Shown here piece by piece: positions 32,528 through 40,850 of a stretch of 64,000 nucleotides of DNA. Every line of letters starts with the position of its first letter. Within the stretch, counting starts at the first letter, position 1. The translations under genes were made by a program, and so were the position numbers. Source of the stretch: Saccharothrix luteola (GTDB taxonomy: Bacteria; Actinomycetota; Actinomycetes; Mycobacteriales; Pseudonocardiaceae); the NCBI RefSeq assembly GCF_020859565.1, contig NZ_JAJHUO010000004.1, positions 29,842 through 93,841 of the forward strand. The letters are read 5' to 3'. The notes under the pieces were generated by a model. The model saw nothing but the letters and a program-made list of their open reading frames with translations. It was not told the DNA's origin and ran no database searches.

Positions 32528-33575
32528 CGTGGTCTCCTCGTAACGGGCATGACGTGCGGAACACCCCGTGAACGCGTCTGGGCGCGCCGGGATTCCGCCT
32601 GAGTCTAGGCGGTCGGCCAGCGTGGTGGCGCTAGCACCCCGGGTCGGGGGGCCGCAACCGGCCGCGCGGGGGCCTCCCGGCCATTGTCGGGCCAATACCC
32701 GCTCGCCGGGAATCCCTTTGCGGCACGTTGCCGGAATTCGTGGCATCGGTGGAATTTCGCCCGTTCGGGCGACTCGACCGCGCCGTCTCGCGGGCACTGC
32801 CCGACGCCCGTCCGGACCGCCCTCGCGGGGCGCCGCGCGGCGCGGCCAAAATCACAACAGTGGTTCTTAACCCCGGCCCGGCGCGCCCCGCCGACCGCCG
32901 CGCCGCCTCACCCGCGCCCGGCGCGCCAACGTCCCCCGACCAGACCCCGAGACCGCATTTTCGCGGTCTCGCCAGGGGCGGATCGGGTGCACCTATGCGG
33001 CTCAACGGCTGATCGACAGAGCCATCCGTTAGGCCATTCGAGTGGCACTGGGAGCCGTGACCACGGCGGAGCGCGTCATCACCGAGCGAGGCCGGCACGG
33101 AGTCGTGTAACACGTATGTCGTAGAGCCGACTAACAGTCGGCAACCGCCAGCGAGGGGAGGTTCACCAGAAAGAGTGAATTGAGGCCGTTTGGAGTAGCG
33201 CTCGACAGAAAACTTTCACTTGTCGAGATGACTCCAACCGCCGTAGTCCATTAGTGTGGGTTTCAGGTAGCGTGACGCCCGGATCCGCATGTTGGACCAG
33301 CAATAATTCACGTTGCCGGACGTTCTGGGGGGTCAGCAGCGGACGCAACCGGCAACCGGGACCGACAGGAACGAGCGAGACAATGTCATCGAGCTCTTTA
33401 ACCACCTACCAGACAAGGTGCCGATGACCCGATGAGATCCATTCCGCCGCTGCCGAACACTATCCCAGGTCCACTACTGGGCGCCGGCTGTGACTTCGGG
33501 GTCCGACGGGCCCCGGGCTCACCTTCCGGCCACCGCGTCCCACCCCTCGCGGTAGCGCGGCGATGTTGATCGACC
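32528..33575. other. 1 kb gene-poor region upstream of tig
   Basis: No convincing protein or known RNA gene is visible. A perfect 9-bp hairpin CGAGACCGC...GCGGTCTCG spans 32947-32971. From about 33130 to 33460 the DNA is clearly less GC-rich than its surroundings and holds an inverted repeat CTCGACA-N13-TGTCGAG (33201-33227). An 80-codon open frame on the minus strand at 33163-33405 has no ribosome site and poor codon bias. The region may hold promoters for tig and for an unseen transcript. Confidence 0.4.
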
Positions 33576-33659
33576 TCAGGCCACGCGCACGCAGAAGCGC
33601 AGCCAGGTCAACTGCCGCCACGCACAAGAGATCACGATGCCGTCCCGCACAGGCCTCAT
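33576..33659 (-). CDS. Possible leader peptide (27 aa), divergent from the LysR gene
   Basis: An ATG at 33659 opens 27 codons ending in a TGA at 33576. The peptide finishes CAWRQLTWLRFCVRVA and is rich in Trp, Arg and Cys, unlike random translation. Short peptides of this sort precede sulfur- or amino-acid-related operons and can act in attenuation. However, no structural gene follows on this strand until tig, 1 kb away, and the ribosome site is weak. It could regulate a lost gene or be a chance frame. Confidence 0.3.
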   Translation of the reverse strand: MRPVRDGIVISCAWRQLTWLRFCVRVA

Positions 33660-33693
33660 CGTGGACCACTTACACGCACCGTTGGGGAGCTCC

Positions 33694-34599
33694 ATGGAGA
33701 CGCGTCAGCTTTTGGCGTTCACAACTGTGGTTCAAACGGGCAGTTTCACCAAGGCAGCCGCCACGCTGAATTGCTCACAACCCACTATAACCACTCGGAT
33801 CAAGGCACTCGAAGAGACCCTCGGCGTGCCGTTGTTCCGACGACTTCCGCGCGGCATCCAGATGACCTCTGCCGGTGTCGAGCTCTTACCATTCGCCCGC
33901 AACATCATCACCCTGACCGACAAGGCCAGGAAAGCGATCACGATGAACGGCGAGCCACACGGCAAGCTGGTCATCGGCAGCGCACAGAGTCTGACCGACT
34001 ACCGTCTGCTACCACTGATCGAGTACATGTGCTGGCGCTACCCGAGCGTCCAGATCTCACTCCACTCGCGCAACACCCAGGCCAACCTGACCGCGGTGCG
34101 TGAGGGGCGGCTGGACTGCACCTTCTTCATCGGCTCCGTCGAGCCCCGCGAGGGGTTGGAGACGACGGTGCTGTGCCCGGAGCCGTTGGTCATGGTCGCC
34201 GGTCCCACCCACGCCTTGACCAGGCGTTCGGTGATCACCGAGGACGAGCTGCGTGGGAGCACGCTCATCCGGGCCGAGAACGGCGCCAGTTATTACGAGC
34301 AGTTCGAGCAGGCCCTGGGCCTGCAGGAAGCCGAGTCGAAGTCGCCGGTGCTGGCGCTCGACTCGATCGACGCCGCCAAGCGGGCGGTCGCCTCGGGTCT
34401 GGGGATCTCGCTTGTCCCCGAGGTGACGGTCGCCGCCGAGCTGGGCGACGGCAGGCTCCGCCGCCTGCCCTGGGTCCCGCCGTTCCGGGTGTACACCCAG
34501 TTCGCGTGGCGCCAGGACAACTCCACCAACCCGTCGGTGACGGCGCTGGTGTCGGCGGCGGCGCAGGTGGTCAGCGAGCAGGTGGCGACTCCGGCATGA
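33694..34599 (+). CDS. LysR-family transcriptional regulator
   Basis: A 301-residue LysR-type regulator. The N-terminal helix-turn-helix (residues 1-60) reads METRQLLAFTTVVQTGSFTKAA followed by LNCSQPTITTRIKALEETLG and PLFRRLPRG. The C-terminal periplasmic-binding-like domain (about 90-295) begins GKLVIGSAQSLTDYRLLPLI and should bind a small effector. ATG 33694 has GGGGAG six bases upstream, better than the longer alternative at 33637. The gene is alone, with a perfect terminator after it and a possible leader peptide divergent from it. Its target may be the divergent transcript, as is usual for LysR proteins. Confidence 0.93.
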   Translation: METRQLLAFTTVVQTGSFTKAAATLNCSQPTITTRIKALEETLGVPLFRRLPRGIQMTSAGVELLPFARNIITLTDKARKAITMNGEPHGKLVIGSAQSLTDYRLLPLIEYMCWRYPSVQISLHSRNTQANLTAVREGRLDCTFFIGSVEPREGLETTVLCPEPLVMVAGPTHALTRRSVITEDELRGSTLIRAENGASYYEQFEQALGLQEAESKSPVLALDSIDAAKRAVASGLGISLVPEVTVAAELGDGRLRRLPWVPPFRVYTQFAWRQDNSTNPSVTALVSAAAQVVSEQVATPA

Positions 34600-34609
34600 C
34601 ACTGGGGAG

Positions 34610-34649
34610 CCGTTCTTGAGCACCCGGGCGCGGGTGTGCTCAAGAACGG
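34610..34649 (+). terminator. Hairpin terminator of the LysR gene
   Basis: CCGTTCTTGAGCAC (34610-34623) and its exact complement GTGCTCAAGAACGG (34636-34649) form a 14-bp stem with a 12-base loop directly after the LysR stop codon. Confidence 0.85.
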
Positions 34650-34688
34650 CCCGCGTTTCGCCGGGCGGGTGCCGGGTAGCACGAACCC

Positions 34689-34940
34689 ATGACCGTCAAG
34701 GCGAGCGACCTGCGTGAGCTGCTGATGTCCGACCTGCCGGACCCGAACCTCGTCCTGATCGAGGGCAGGCTCCAGGTGATCCCAGTGGACGACCTGGACG
34801 CGGACAGCTTCCGAGGAGCCATGCTCCTGCTCTCGAGAACCGAACTCCTGGCCCGAGGCGTCGACGAGACCTCGTCGGACGACGACCTGGAACGCCAAGC
34901 GGCCACGATCTCCACCGCCGTCAACGAACTGGGCGGCTGA
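34689..34940 (+). CDS. Small acidic protein of unknown function (83 aa)
   Basis: I do not recognise this protein. It is 83 residues, acidic, without membrane segments or cysteines. It starts MTVKASDLRELLMSDLPDPNL and has an amphipathic second half (MLLLSRTELLARGVDE, then ERQAATISTAVNELGG). Codon use is that of a genuine gene. The region between the LysR terminator and the ATG is short and without a strong ribosome site, so expression may be weak. It lies next to the tRNA-Pro gene, outside the integrated element. Confidence 0.65.
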   Translation: MTVKASDLRELLMSDLPDPNLVLIEGRLQVIPVDDLDADSFRGAMLLLSRTELLARGVDETSSDDDLERQAATISTAVNELGG

Positions 34941-34995
34941 GCCGGCGGGGTCGTGGAAAAGCCCTGACCAACCAGGAGGCCGGCCAGGGCAACCG

Positions 34996-35069
34996 TCGGG
35001 GCGACAGGATTTGAACCTGCGACCCCCCGCTCCCAAAGCGGGTGCGCTACCAAGCTGCGCCACGCCCCG
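34996..35069 (-). tRNA. tRNA-Pro (anticodon TGG)
   Basis: On the minus strand the sequence starts CGGGGCGTGGCGCAGCTTGG, has the anticodon stem-loop CGCTTTGGGAGCG with anticodon TGG, a T-arm with GGTTCAAATCC, and a 3' acceptor strand CGCCCCG that pairs with the 5' end. Seventy-four bases including the discriminator; CCA is not encoded. It is divergent from tRNA-Gly. Confidence 0.95.
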
Positions 35070-35130
35070 GTCCACCCAAGCCTATCGCGACCGGCTAAGC
35101 TGACCACGCGCCCACCCCGGTAGGCGCGAT

Positions 35131-35201
35131 GCGGGTGTAGCTCAATGGTAGAGCCCCAGCCTTCCAAGCTGGTCATGCGGGTTCGATTCCCGTCACCCGC
35201 T
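35131..35201 (+). tRNA. tRNA-Gly (anticodon TCC), AICE integration site
   Basis: The 71-base tRNA begins GCGGGTGTAGCTCAATGGTA, has the anticodon loop CTTCCAA with anticodon TCC, the T-arm GGTTCGATTCC, and the acceptor end CACCCGC. Its 3' part from 35161 is the left copy of the 44-bp att repeat, so the element regenerates a complete tRNA upon integration. Confidence 0.96.
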
Positions 35202-35204
35202 CTC
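35161..35204 (+). repeat. attL core of the integrated element (44 bp)
   Basis: The last 41 bases of tRNA-Gly plus three more are repeated exactly at 45391-45434. The match starts CTTCCAAGCTGG and ends CACCCGCTCTC. The integrase stop codon lies inside this core. Confidence 0.95.
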
Positions 35205-36429
35205 CCTTAAAATGCCTGGTAGGCCTCTTGCGGACCGTCCCATGTGGACGGTCTTTTGCTTTCTGCTGATCTTCCGTGCCCCTCGCGTGCCCCTTCTCAC
35301 TTCCCGTGCCCTTCTCGGCGCTCACCAGGGCCTCGATCCCCGTCGCGATGCTCCGGCCGCGCTCCTCCCTCGCGTGGAGGTAGATCAACGCGGCACGGGT
35401 GGAGCTGTGGCCCATCCGATCCATGAGTTCGCGGAGCGTCGCCCCGGTCTCCGCCGCCAGCGTGTTGCCGGTGTGCCGGAGGTCGTGCAGGTGGACGTCC
35501 GGCATCCCCGCGGCCTTCCTCGCCTTGTCCCAGATGTGCCAGAAGTTGTTCCGCTTCGGCCGGCCGCCCTTCGGCCCGACGAACACCCAGGCGTCTTCGT
35601 CGTCGTCCACGAACTGACTGAGGTGTGCCTCGATCTCCTCGCCGAGGAACGGCGGCAGCGTGACCGGCCGCTTGCTCTTGGCCTTGGGGTCGTCCTCGAA
35701 CAGCGGCCCGGAGTCCGGCTGGACAGTCTGCCGCTCGACCTGGACCACGCAGAACGTCCGCTCACTATCGTGGACCACCGAGAAGTCACGCCGCTTGAGA
35801 CCCACCATCTCGGCGAACCGCAGACTGCCGAACGTCGCCAACAACACCATCAGGCGATACCGCTCCTCGATGGCATCAGCAGCCCGGAACACCTGCTTCA
35901 ACGTCGCCGTAGGCCGCTCCGGACTCCGCTCCTGGCCGCCGCCCTTGATCGTGCACGGGTTGTGCTTGAGGAGCCGTTCCTCCGGTGCCGCCGCCGTGTT
36001 GAGGACCGCCCGTAGGAACCGGTACGCCTTGGCGACGGTCACCTCACCCACGCCGTCGTCCTGCATCTCCTTCCGCCACCGCCGAACCCGCGACGGGGTG
36101 AGATCGGCGAGCATCACGTCACCGATCCTCGGCCCGACGTGGTTGCGGAGCAGGCCGTCGTACAGCTCGACCGTCCGCACCGCCAGGTCCCGCTCCTTGA
36201 TCCACGCCTCTGCGTAGACCCGAAGTTTGATCTTGCCCGCGTCCGGGTTGGTCCAGTCGTCGCGCGAAATGTCCGTTTCCACGGCGGCAAGCCACCGGTC
36301 GGCATCCTTCTCGCGCTCGAACGTCATCGGCGCGGTGTGCTGCCTGTCGTCCGGTCCCTGGTACCGCGCCTGCCACCGCCCCGAAGGCAGTTGGCGAACC
36401 CGCCCGAACCTCCGCCGCTTGTCGCTCAC
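35173..36429 (-). CDS. int: Site-specific tyrosine recombinase (AICE integrase)
   Basis: A 418-residue tyrosine integrase that recombines the element's att site with the tRNA-Gly 3' end. The arm-binding N-domain starts RRRFGRVRQLPSGRWQARY (about residues 5-24), and the core-binding helices follow at about 70-150. The catalytic residues are visible: Arg204 (GSLRFAEMVGL), His315 and Arg318 (HLHDLRHT), His341 and the nucleophile Tyr350 (HSSTRAALIYLHA). The stop lies inside the att core, so the last residues (ERVTGIEPA) are encoded by tRNA sequence and stay unchanged on excision. The start GTG overlaps the xis stop as GTGA. Confidence 0.96.
   Translation of the reverse strand: MSDKRRRFGRVRQLPSGRWQARYQGPDDRQHTAPMTFEREKDADRWLAAVETDISRDDWTNPDAGKIKLRVYAEAWIKERDLAVRTVELYDGLLRNHVGPRIGDVMLADLTPSRVRRWRKEMQDDGVGEVTVAKAYRFLRAVLNTAAAPEERLLKHNPCTIKGGGQERSPERPTATLKQVFRAADAIEERYRLMVLLATFGSLRFAEMVGLKRRDFSVVHDSERTFCVVQVERQTVQPDSGPLFEDDPKAKSKRPVTLPPFLGEEIEAHLSQFVDDDEDAWVFVGPKGGRPKRNNFWHIWDKARKAAGMPDVHLHDLRHTGNTLAAETGATLRELMDRMGHSSTRAALIYLHAREERGRSIATGIEALVSAEKGTGSEKGHARGTEDQQKAKDRPHGTVRKRPTRHFKGERVTGIEPA
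35233..35257 (+). terminator. Hairpin terminator after tRNA-Gly, left end of the element
   Basis: GACCGTCC, a five-base loop and GGACGGTC are followed by TTTT: a standard terminator 28 bases past the att core, lying within the integrase 3' coding sequence. A near-identical copy follows attR. Confidence 0.8.
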
Positions 36430-36647
36430 GACGCCCTCCGCAGGTGTTGCCGAACGGCGTTGGGGTCGAACGCCTCGACCCGACCGGCCTCGATGAAGGC
36501 ATCAAGGTCAGCCCGCTTGAACCTGATCAACCGTCCAAGCCGGTGGAACGGGATGCGCCGCTCCGCGATCAACCGGCGGACGAACCGCTCGGTCGTGCTC
36601 ATGTACTCAGCTGCTTCGGGCACGCTGAAGTGCTCTTTCTCTTGCAT
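36426..36647 (-). CDS. xis: Excisionase / AlpA-like helix-turn-helix DNA-binding protein
   Basis: A 73-residue protein of the excisionase family. FSVPEAAEYMSTTERFVRRLI is the winged helix-turn-helix, followed by RIPFHRLGRLIRFKRADLDAF, the typical end of the family's DNA-binding domain. Excisionases bend the att DNA and steer the integrase toward excision. A G-rich ribosome site (GGGGGGA) lies just before the ATG. The gene overlaps the integrase start, so the two are made together, as in pSAM2. Confidence 0.92.
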   Translation of the reverse strand: MQEKEHFSVPEAAEYMSTTERFVRRLIAERRIPFHRLGRLIRFKRADLDAFIEAGRVEAFDPNAVRQHLRRAS

Positions 36648-36663
36648 CGGTGATCCCCCCAGA

Positions 36664-38268
36664 TCAGGCCGCTTGGCCAGTTGCCGAACTCTCTTGCGCA
36701 CCGGCTGACGCGAGCAGCGCCGCCGTGTACTCCGCCTTCCACCTGCGCCGCTCCGCGACCGCCCGCAGCAGCAGGTGAGGTCTCGGGGGCACGTTCGGGT
36801 CACCGGGCTGGACGTTGTTCCACACGACCCGCGCGGGTCGCTCCTCCTGCTTGATCCCGACGTCGGCCAGGAGTTGCCGAACGAACTTGACCCGGTCGTG
36901 CTTGTGGTCGGCGAGCGACTTGCCCGACCACTTCCGCGACACCAGCACCCGCCTCCCGGCGACGCCGAGGGTTGAGCGCTTGTGGGCCTTGCCCTTGCAC
37001 TTGCCCGGCTCCATCGACAGCCGAGCCCCACGCGGCTGGACGCCGTAGAGCAGCCAGACTGGACACTGCGGCGAGCACGGCGTCACGGCCAGCTCTGCGC
37101 AGAGCCGTTCAGCGTGGTCCTCCTGGCGGGACGTCTGGGCTTGGTAGCACTCGCCGATGCTCTTGGTCAGGTACTTCGTCAGGTAGCCGATGTGCCGCCC
37201 GGCCTCCTCCGTGCCGCCGAGGATGCCCTTGGAGTGCACCTGCACCCCGAACCGCGCCACGTGCGCCGGATGCTCCACCTGGTCGAGGGCTTCCTCCCAG
37301 GTGGGCAGGGGTTCACGGGTAGCCGGGTCAACGAACCCCTTCGCCCGCGAGTCCCACACCGGTCGGTTGTCGCCGCTGTACTTGATCTCGTCGTGGTTGG
37401 GCCACCAGACCTGGTGGTAGGTGGCCTCAGCGACCGCCCGCAGCTCCGCACGCGAAATCGAACCCCGGACAGCCGCGTGCCAGTGCGGCGCCAGCCGCCG
37501 CTGAGGCTCGACCGTCGAGAAGTACTGCACATCCCAGCCGACGCACCGCCGCAAGTTCTGCACGAACCGATCGAGCAGTGCCGCGAAGTGCACCGCGTCC
37601 CGAGCCGCCCGCCGGTAGTCGTACGAGGCCGGGTCAACCGGCGTGCCGTCGCTGCGCACCTTGCCGTAGCTGTCCAACGTCAACGTGAGGAACGTCGAGG
37701 GCTGGTACTTGCCGCCGAACACCCGTCCGACCGTGCGCTTGACGACCGGCCGCCGAGGCAGGTTCGGTGCATCCTGCCGCCGCCGCGTCGACCGCTTCCG
37801 CACCGCCCGCGGCCGGACCTCCAGAGCCGGGAGCTTCCCGCGGACCCCGAGCTGCCGCAGCTCCTCATCAACCCCGGCGACTTCCTCCCGAACCTCCTCC
37901 GCTCCGATCTCGTCGCCCTCCTCGACCGCCGCCCGGTACGCCTTGACCAGATCGGCCCGGAAGGCCGCCAAGGCCCGCTGATCCTCGGTCGGCGGGTTCG
38001 GGGTGAAGTCGGGTTCCTCGGTCAGGTGCCACCCCTCACGGCACTGCGCCATCCGCAACCGCCGGTTCTTCTCCGCGCACGTCGGGCACACGCTCGCCAC
38101 GGTCGAGCCGCACGGCACGGGCACGATGTCCACCCGCCCGGTGTCCAGGTCGACCCGCTCCTTGGCCAGCGGCCGAACGCACACCCCGTGCTCCTCAGCG
38201 ACCGCCCGAGTCACGTCCAGCGCCGCCGGCTGCTTCATCCGATCGGCGCGGGTCAGGTACTCGCTCAC
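36664..38268 (-). CDS. repSA: RepSA-type rolling-circle replication initiator
   Basis: A 534-residue replication initiator of the AICE RepSA family that nicks the element's double-strand origin after excision. A zinc-binding start is suggested by CGSTVASVCPTC (about residues 53-64). The three rolling-circle motifs are visible: FLTLTLDSYG (193-202), the metal-binding PHWHAAV (His262, His264) and GYLTKYLTKSIG, which supplies the nicking tyrosine. Two further cysteine pairs occur near CSPQCPVW. The GTG start overlaps the transfer-ATPase stop as GTGA. The origin is not obvious but in relatives lies near or inside rep. Confidence 0.92.
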   Translation of the reverse strand: MSEYLTRADRMKQPAALDVTRAVAEEHGVCVRPLAKERVDLDTGRVDIVPVPCGSTVASVCPTCAEKNRRLRMAQCREGWHLTEEPDFTPNPPTEDQRALAAFRADLVKAYRAAVEEGDEIGAEEVREEVAGVDEELRQLGVRGKLPALEVRPRAVRKRSTRRRQDAPNLPRRPVVKRTVGRVFGGKYQPSTFLTLTLDSYGKVRSDGTPVDPASYDYRRAARDAVHFAALLDRFVQNLRRCVGWDVQYFSTVEPQRRLAPHWHAAVRGSISRAELRAVAEATYHQVWWPNHDEIKYSGDNRPVWDSRAKGFVDPATREPLPTWEEALDQVEHPAHVARFGVQVHSKGILGGTEEAGRHIGYLTKYLTKSIGECYQAQTSRQEDHAERLCAELAVTPCSPQCPVWLLYGVQPRGARLSMEPGKCKGKAHKRSTLGVAGRRVLVSRKWSGKSLADHKHDRVKFVRQLLADVGIKQEERPARVVWNNVQPGDPNVPPRPHLLLRAVAERRRWKAEYTAALLASAGAQESSATGQAA

Positions 38269-39731
38269 GCCGCGACCTCCCCACTGCCGTCCGGCCGAGT
38301 CGGGAAGTCGTGCACCTCGGCATCGGCCAGGAAGACGCTCAGCTCGACAAGGTCCGCATCGGTGACGTGGAAGGCCCGAGCCCGCTCCGGCTCCCGTTGC
38401 CCGTCCTGCTTCACCCAGGCGACACCGGGCGTGCTCTCGCTGATCTCGTGCGCCGCCGCCCCGCGCTGCCTGACACCGTCGCCAAGCACCATGTCCACCT
38501 GTTGCGGTTCGTCCAGCCGCAGCGCCACACGGGTACTGAATAGGTGCCTGAACCCGACGACCTCCTTGCGCGGGTCCTGGACCAGGCCGACGACCGCGTA
38601 GCCGGGTGCACGCCCCTGTGAGGTGATCGTCTGGATAGCCCTCACCGCTCGTTCACGGAGCTGCTTGTCCGGCTGGTAGGCGATCAAGTCGGCCAACTCA
38701 TCAACCACCAGGACCGTGAACGGCTCCCCGGTTGACCGCGCCCACAACCGCCGAACGCCCCGGTACCGCGTCGCTCGCTCTTTGACCTCTGCGGCGATTT
38801 CCTCAAGCAGGACAACGGCTTCCGGTCCGTTGTCGTACACGACGCGATCGAAGGCATCCGGGCACTGCCCGAGTTCCATCCCGCCCTTCGGGTCGATCCC
38901 CACCAGCCGCACCAGCCCCGCCCTAATCGCTGGCGCGAGCTGCCACACCAACGACCACAACACCGAGCCCTTCCCCGCACCGGGCACGCCGACCACGAGC
39001 ACCTGAGACCCGAGCAGCCGCAGCCGCCACGGCTTGCCGGTCTCCGTCCGCCCGACGACAACCCGCTTGAGATCCACCTCGGCATCCGTCAGCGCCGGGA
39101 CTGTCAGGGGACGCAGCAGCGGGTCACGGTGAACGAAGTCCAGCTCAATCACCCTCGGCCACAGCACCCGCACCCGACACGAGCGAGCGCCGAACGGTTG
39201 CGCCAGGCCATCCCGCCGCAGCTCCCACATCTCAGGCGATTGCGCGGGCACCATCCGCACACGGACGCGATCCCGCCAGCCCTCAGAACGGACCCGGCGC
39301 AGCTTCGGCCGGTACTCGCGCCCACGGTCCCGCTTGGCGAGGTCAGCCAGCCGCATCACCGATCGCCACTTCGGGACGTAGACCGTCGCCCGCCGCCACT
39401 CGGTCACCAGCCGGTACCAGCCGTGGCGCAGGAACGACCCCCGATCCAGGCCCGCCCAGATGCTCAGGGCGGCGACCAGCGACAACAGCGCCAGCACCAG
39501 CGGCGAGAGCCCGAACTGCCACCAGCACCAGGCCGCCGACAGCGCCACCAGCGAGACCACCGGATACCGAATGACAACGAGCACCAGGCGCACGGCCCCG
39601 ACGACCATCAGCCACACCAGCGCCAACAGTGCCGCGATCCACTTGGCCTTGCCGGGAACGAGCACCCACCACGGCACCCGAGGCCGGACACCCTCGAACG
39701 GAGCCGGGTCGACCCACCTTCCGCCGTTCAT
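38265..39731 (-). CDS. traSA: FtsK/SpoIIIE-type DNA translocase (TraSA-like transfer protein)
   Basis: The 488-residue transfer ATPase pumps double-stranded DNA to the recipient hypha. Two N-terminal membrane helices occur at about residues 31-65 (WIAALLALVWLMVVGAV and YPVVSLVALSAAWC), and a third hydrophobic stretch to about 95. The motor has Walker A GVPGAGKGS (248-256), Walker B FTVLVVDELADL and SQGRAPGYAVVGLVQDP. There is no gamma-type DNA-binding wing of standard length. The ATG at 39731 overlaps the stop of the small zinc-ribbon gene (ATGA), which supports this start over longer ones. Confidence 0.92.
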   Translation of the reverse strand: MNGGRWVDPAPFEGVRPRVPWWVLVPGKAKWIAALLALVWLMVVGAVRLVLVVIRYPVVSLVALSAAWCWWQFGLSPLVLALLSLVAALSIWAGLDRGSFLRHGWYRLVTEWRRATVYVPKWRSVMRLADLAKRDRGREYRPKLRRVRSEGWRDRVRVRMVPAQSPEMWELRRDGLAQPFGARSCRVRVLWPRVIELDFVHRDPLLRPLTVPALTDAEVDLKRVVVGRTETGKPWRLRLLGSQVLVVGVPGAGKGSVLWSLVWQLAPAIRAGLVRLVGIDPKGGMELGQCPDAFDRVVYDNGPEAVVLLEEIAAEVKERATRYRGVRRLWARSTGEPFTVLVVDELADLIAYQPDKQLRERAVRAIQTITSQGRAPGYAVVGLVQDPRKEVVGFRHLFSTRVALRLDEPQQVDMVLGDGVRQRGAAAHEISESTPGVAWVKQDGQREPERARAFHVTDADLVELSVFLADAEVHDFPTRPDGSGEVAA

Positions 39732-39919
39732 CGCACACGCCCAATGGGGGCGAAAATCAGCGGCAGCCAACCCAGGCAGCCACAACAAACGAGCTGGTTC
39801 GGGGCATAGACACCGAACCGCTTGCACGCCCCACAGGGGCGACCGTTGGACAACTTCCACACTGTTGGAGCACCGCGTCGACTTGACGCGCGCACCCCAC
39901 GTACCGATAGCCTCGACAT
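39728..39919 (-). CDS. Small zinc-ribbon-like protein (63 aa)
   Basis: A 63-residue basic protein with GRPCGACKRFGVYAPNQLVC and CGCLGWL, that is CxxC followed 12 residues later by CCxC, as in a small zinc ribbon. A ribosome site (AAGGGA) lies nine bases before the ATG, and the stop overlaps the start of the transfer ATPase, showing translational coupling. Similar tiny genes occur before tra in other AICEs, from memory. Function unknown: possibly a regulator or a DNA-binding accessory of transfer. Confidence 0.65.
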   Translation of the reverse strand: MSRLSVRGVRASSRRGAPTVWKLSNGRPCGACKRFGVYAPNQLVCCGCLGWLPLIFAPIGRVR

Positions 39920-40074
39920 GACCGGAATCCCTTGTGTGGTAACGAAAGCACGCGAAAGTTCCGGTCGGTGCGTCGCAGGGAAACAGCTTCAGCCCGCCAA
40001 GACTCGAATCTGTTTCCCCGCGACCCCACCAACCAGCAATTCAGATCACACGTCGAACGAGACCGCCCGCGCGG

Positions 40075-40644
40075 TCACTCGCTCGTCTCGACCTCGAACA
40101 GGTCCTCGAACTCGAACGGCGCGAGCGCCTTCAACGCCCCGCTGATGAACCGCGCACCAGGCCGCAACTCACCGTCACGCGCACGCTTCACCGTCGACCG
40201 GTTGAGCCCCATCGCCTTGGCCAACGCGTAGTCCGAGTGGAACCCCGCCAACCGCACAGCCTTGGTGAACGCGTCATCACGCAGCCTCACCGCATACCTC
40301 GGATCACCGACCCGGTGCGGCACACGAGCTACCGACTCCGCCGTGCCCTCTGGCCCACCCGGCTCGATCCTCCGCCGCCTGCGAGCCCCCGCATCAGCAG
40401 CGAGGGCCTGGGCGATTTTCTCCGCCTTCTCCCGCTGCTGCTCCGCGAGGAACAGCGCCTCCCTCTGCCGCCCACGATCAGTCTCCGCGACCCGCCGATA
40501 TACCTCGGCCGCCCGCTGGTGGAAGTCCCGCCACTCCACCCGCGTGGCCTCCCGTGACGGCACCACCTCAAGCAGAGCGTCATGAGCCTGCCGGAGCGTC
40601 GCCGCCGACTGCACGGCCGACCACAACTCCTCCAGCGACGTCAC
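40075..40644 (-). CDS. Helix-turn-helix protein, conserved in AICEs
   Basis: A 189-residue protein with two parts. The N-terminal half (about 1-90) is helical and charged, with a long coiled stretch around ERQREALFLAEQQREKAEKI (reading across DRGRQREALFLAEQQREK). The C-terminal half has an XRE-like helix-turn-helix, LAGFHSDYALAKAMGLNRST, followed by VKRARDGELRPGARFISGAL. It may regulate the rep-tra genes downstream. The GTG start overlaps the stop of the upstream small gene as GTGA. The three genes from 41303 to 40075 form one coupled operon. Confidence 0.82.
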   Translation of the reverse strand: MTSLEELWSAVQSAATLRQAHDALLEVVPSREATRVEWRDFHQRAAEVYRRVAETDRGRQREALFLAEQQREKAEKIAQALAADAGARRRRRIEPGGPEGTAESVARVPHRVGDPRYAVRLRDDAFTKAVRLAGFHSDYALAKAMGLNRSTVKRARDGELRPGARFISGALKALAPFEFEDLFEVETSE

Positions 40645-40847
40645 TCCCCCTCGTCCCCCTCGACGCCCAGGGCGATCCCTCCGTCCTGCAACGCCGAGCG
40701 CAGCCGGTTGATCGAGTCCTTCTCGACCACCAGGACGACCGGGAACGCCTTGCCGAAGCGAATCTCCACCCGGTCGGCGAACGTCTGCGGGTAGGCCCGG
40801 ATGGGCAGGTCATCGGTCACGTGAAGTCGAACCATGGCGTTGCTCAT
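40641..40847 (-). CDS. Small conserved AICE protein of unknown function (68 aa)
   Basis: A 68-residue acidic protein, MSNAMVRLHVTDDLPIRAYP at the start, then RVEIRFGKAFPVVLVVEKDS and an acidic end GVEGDEGE. No membrane segment, cysteine or recognised domain. Its stop overlaps the start of the helix-turn-helix gene and its start lies three bases from the preceding gene's stop, so it sits inside a tight operon. Similar small proteins recur in this position in pSAM2-like elements. The function is not known to me. Confidence 0.75.
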   Translation of the reverse strand: MSNAMVRLHVTDDLPIRAYPQTFADRVEIRFGKAFPVVLVVEKDSINRLRSALQDGGIALGVEGDEGE

Positions 40848-40850
40848 CGG

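Noticed and set aside
33163..33405. Possible 80-aa minus-strand gene in the AT-rich gap
   Set aside because: No ribosome site, weak codon bias and no recognisable motif.
32528..33575. tmRNA, RNase P RNA or tRNA-Leu in the 1 kb gap upstream of tig
   Set aside because: No T-arm, acceptor stem or other signature was seen on either strand.
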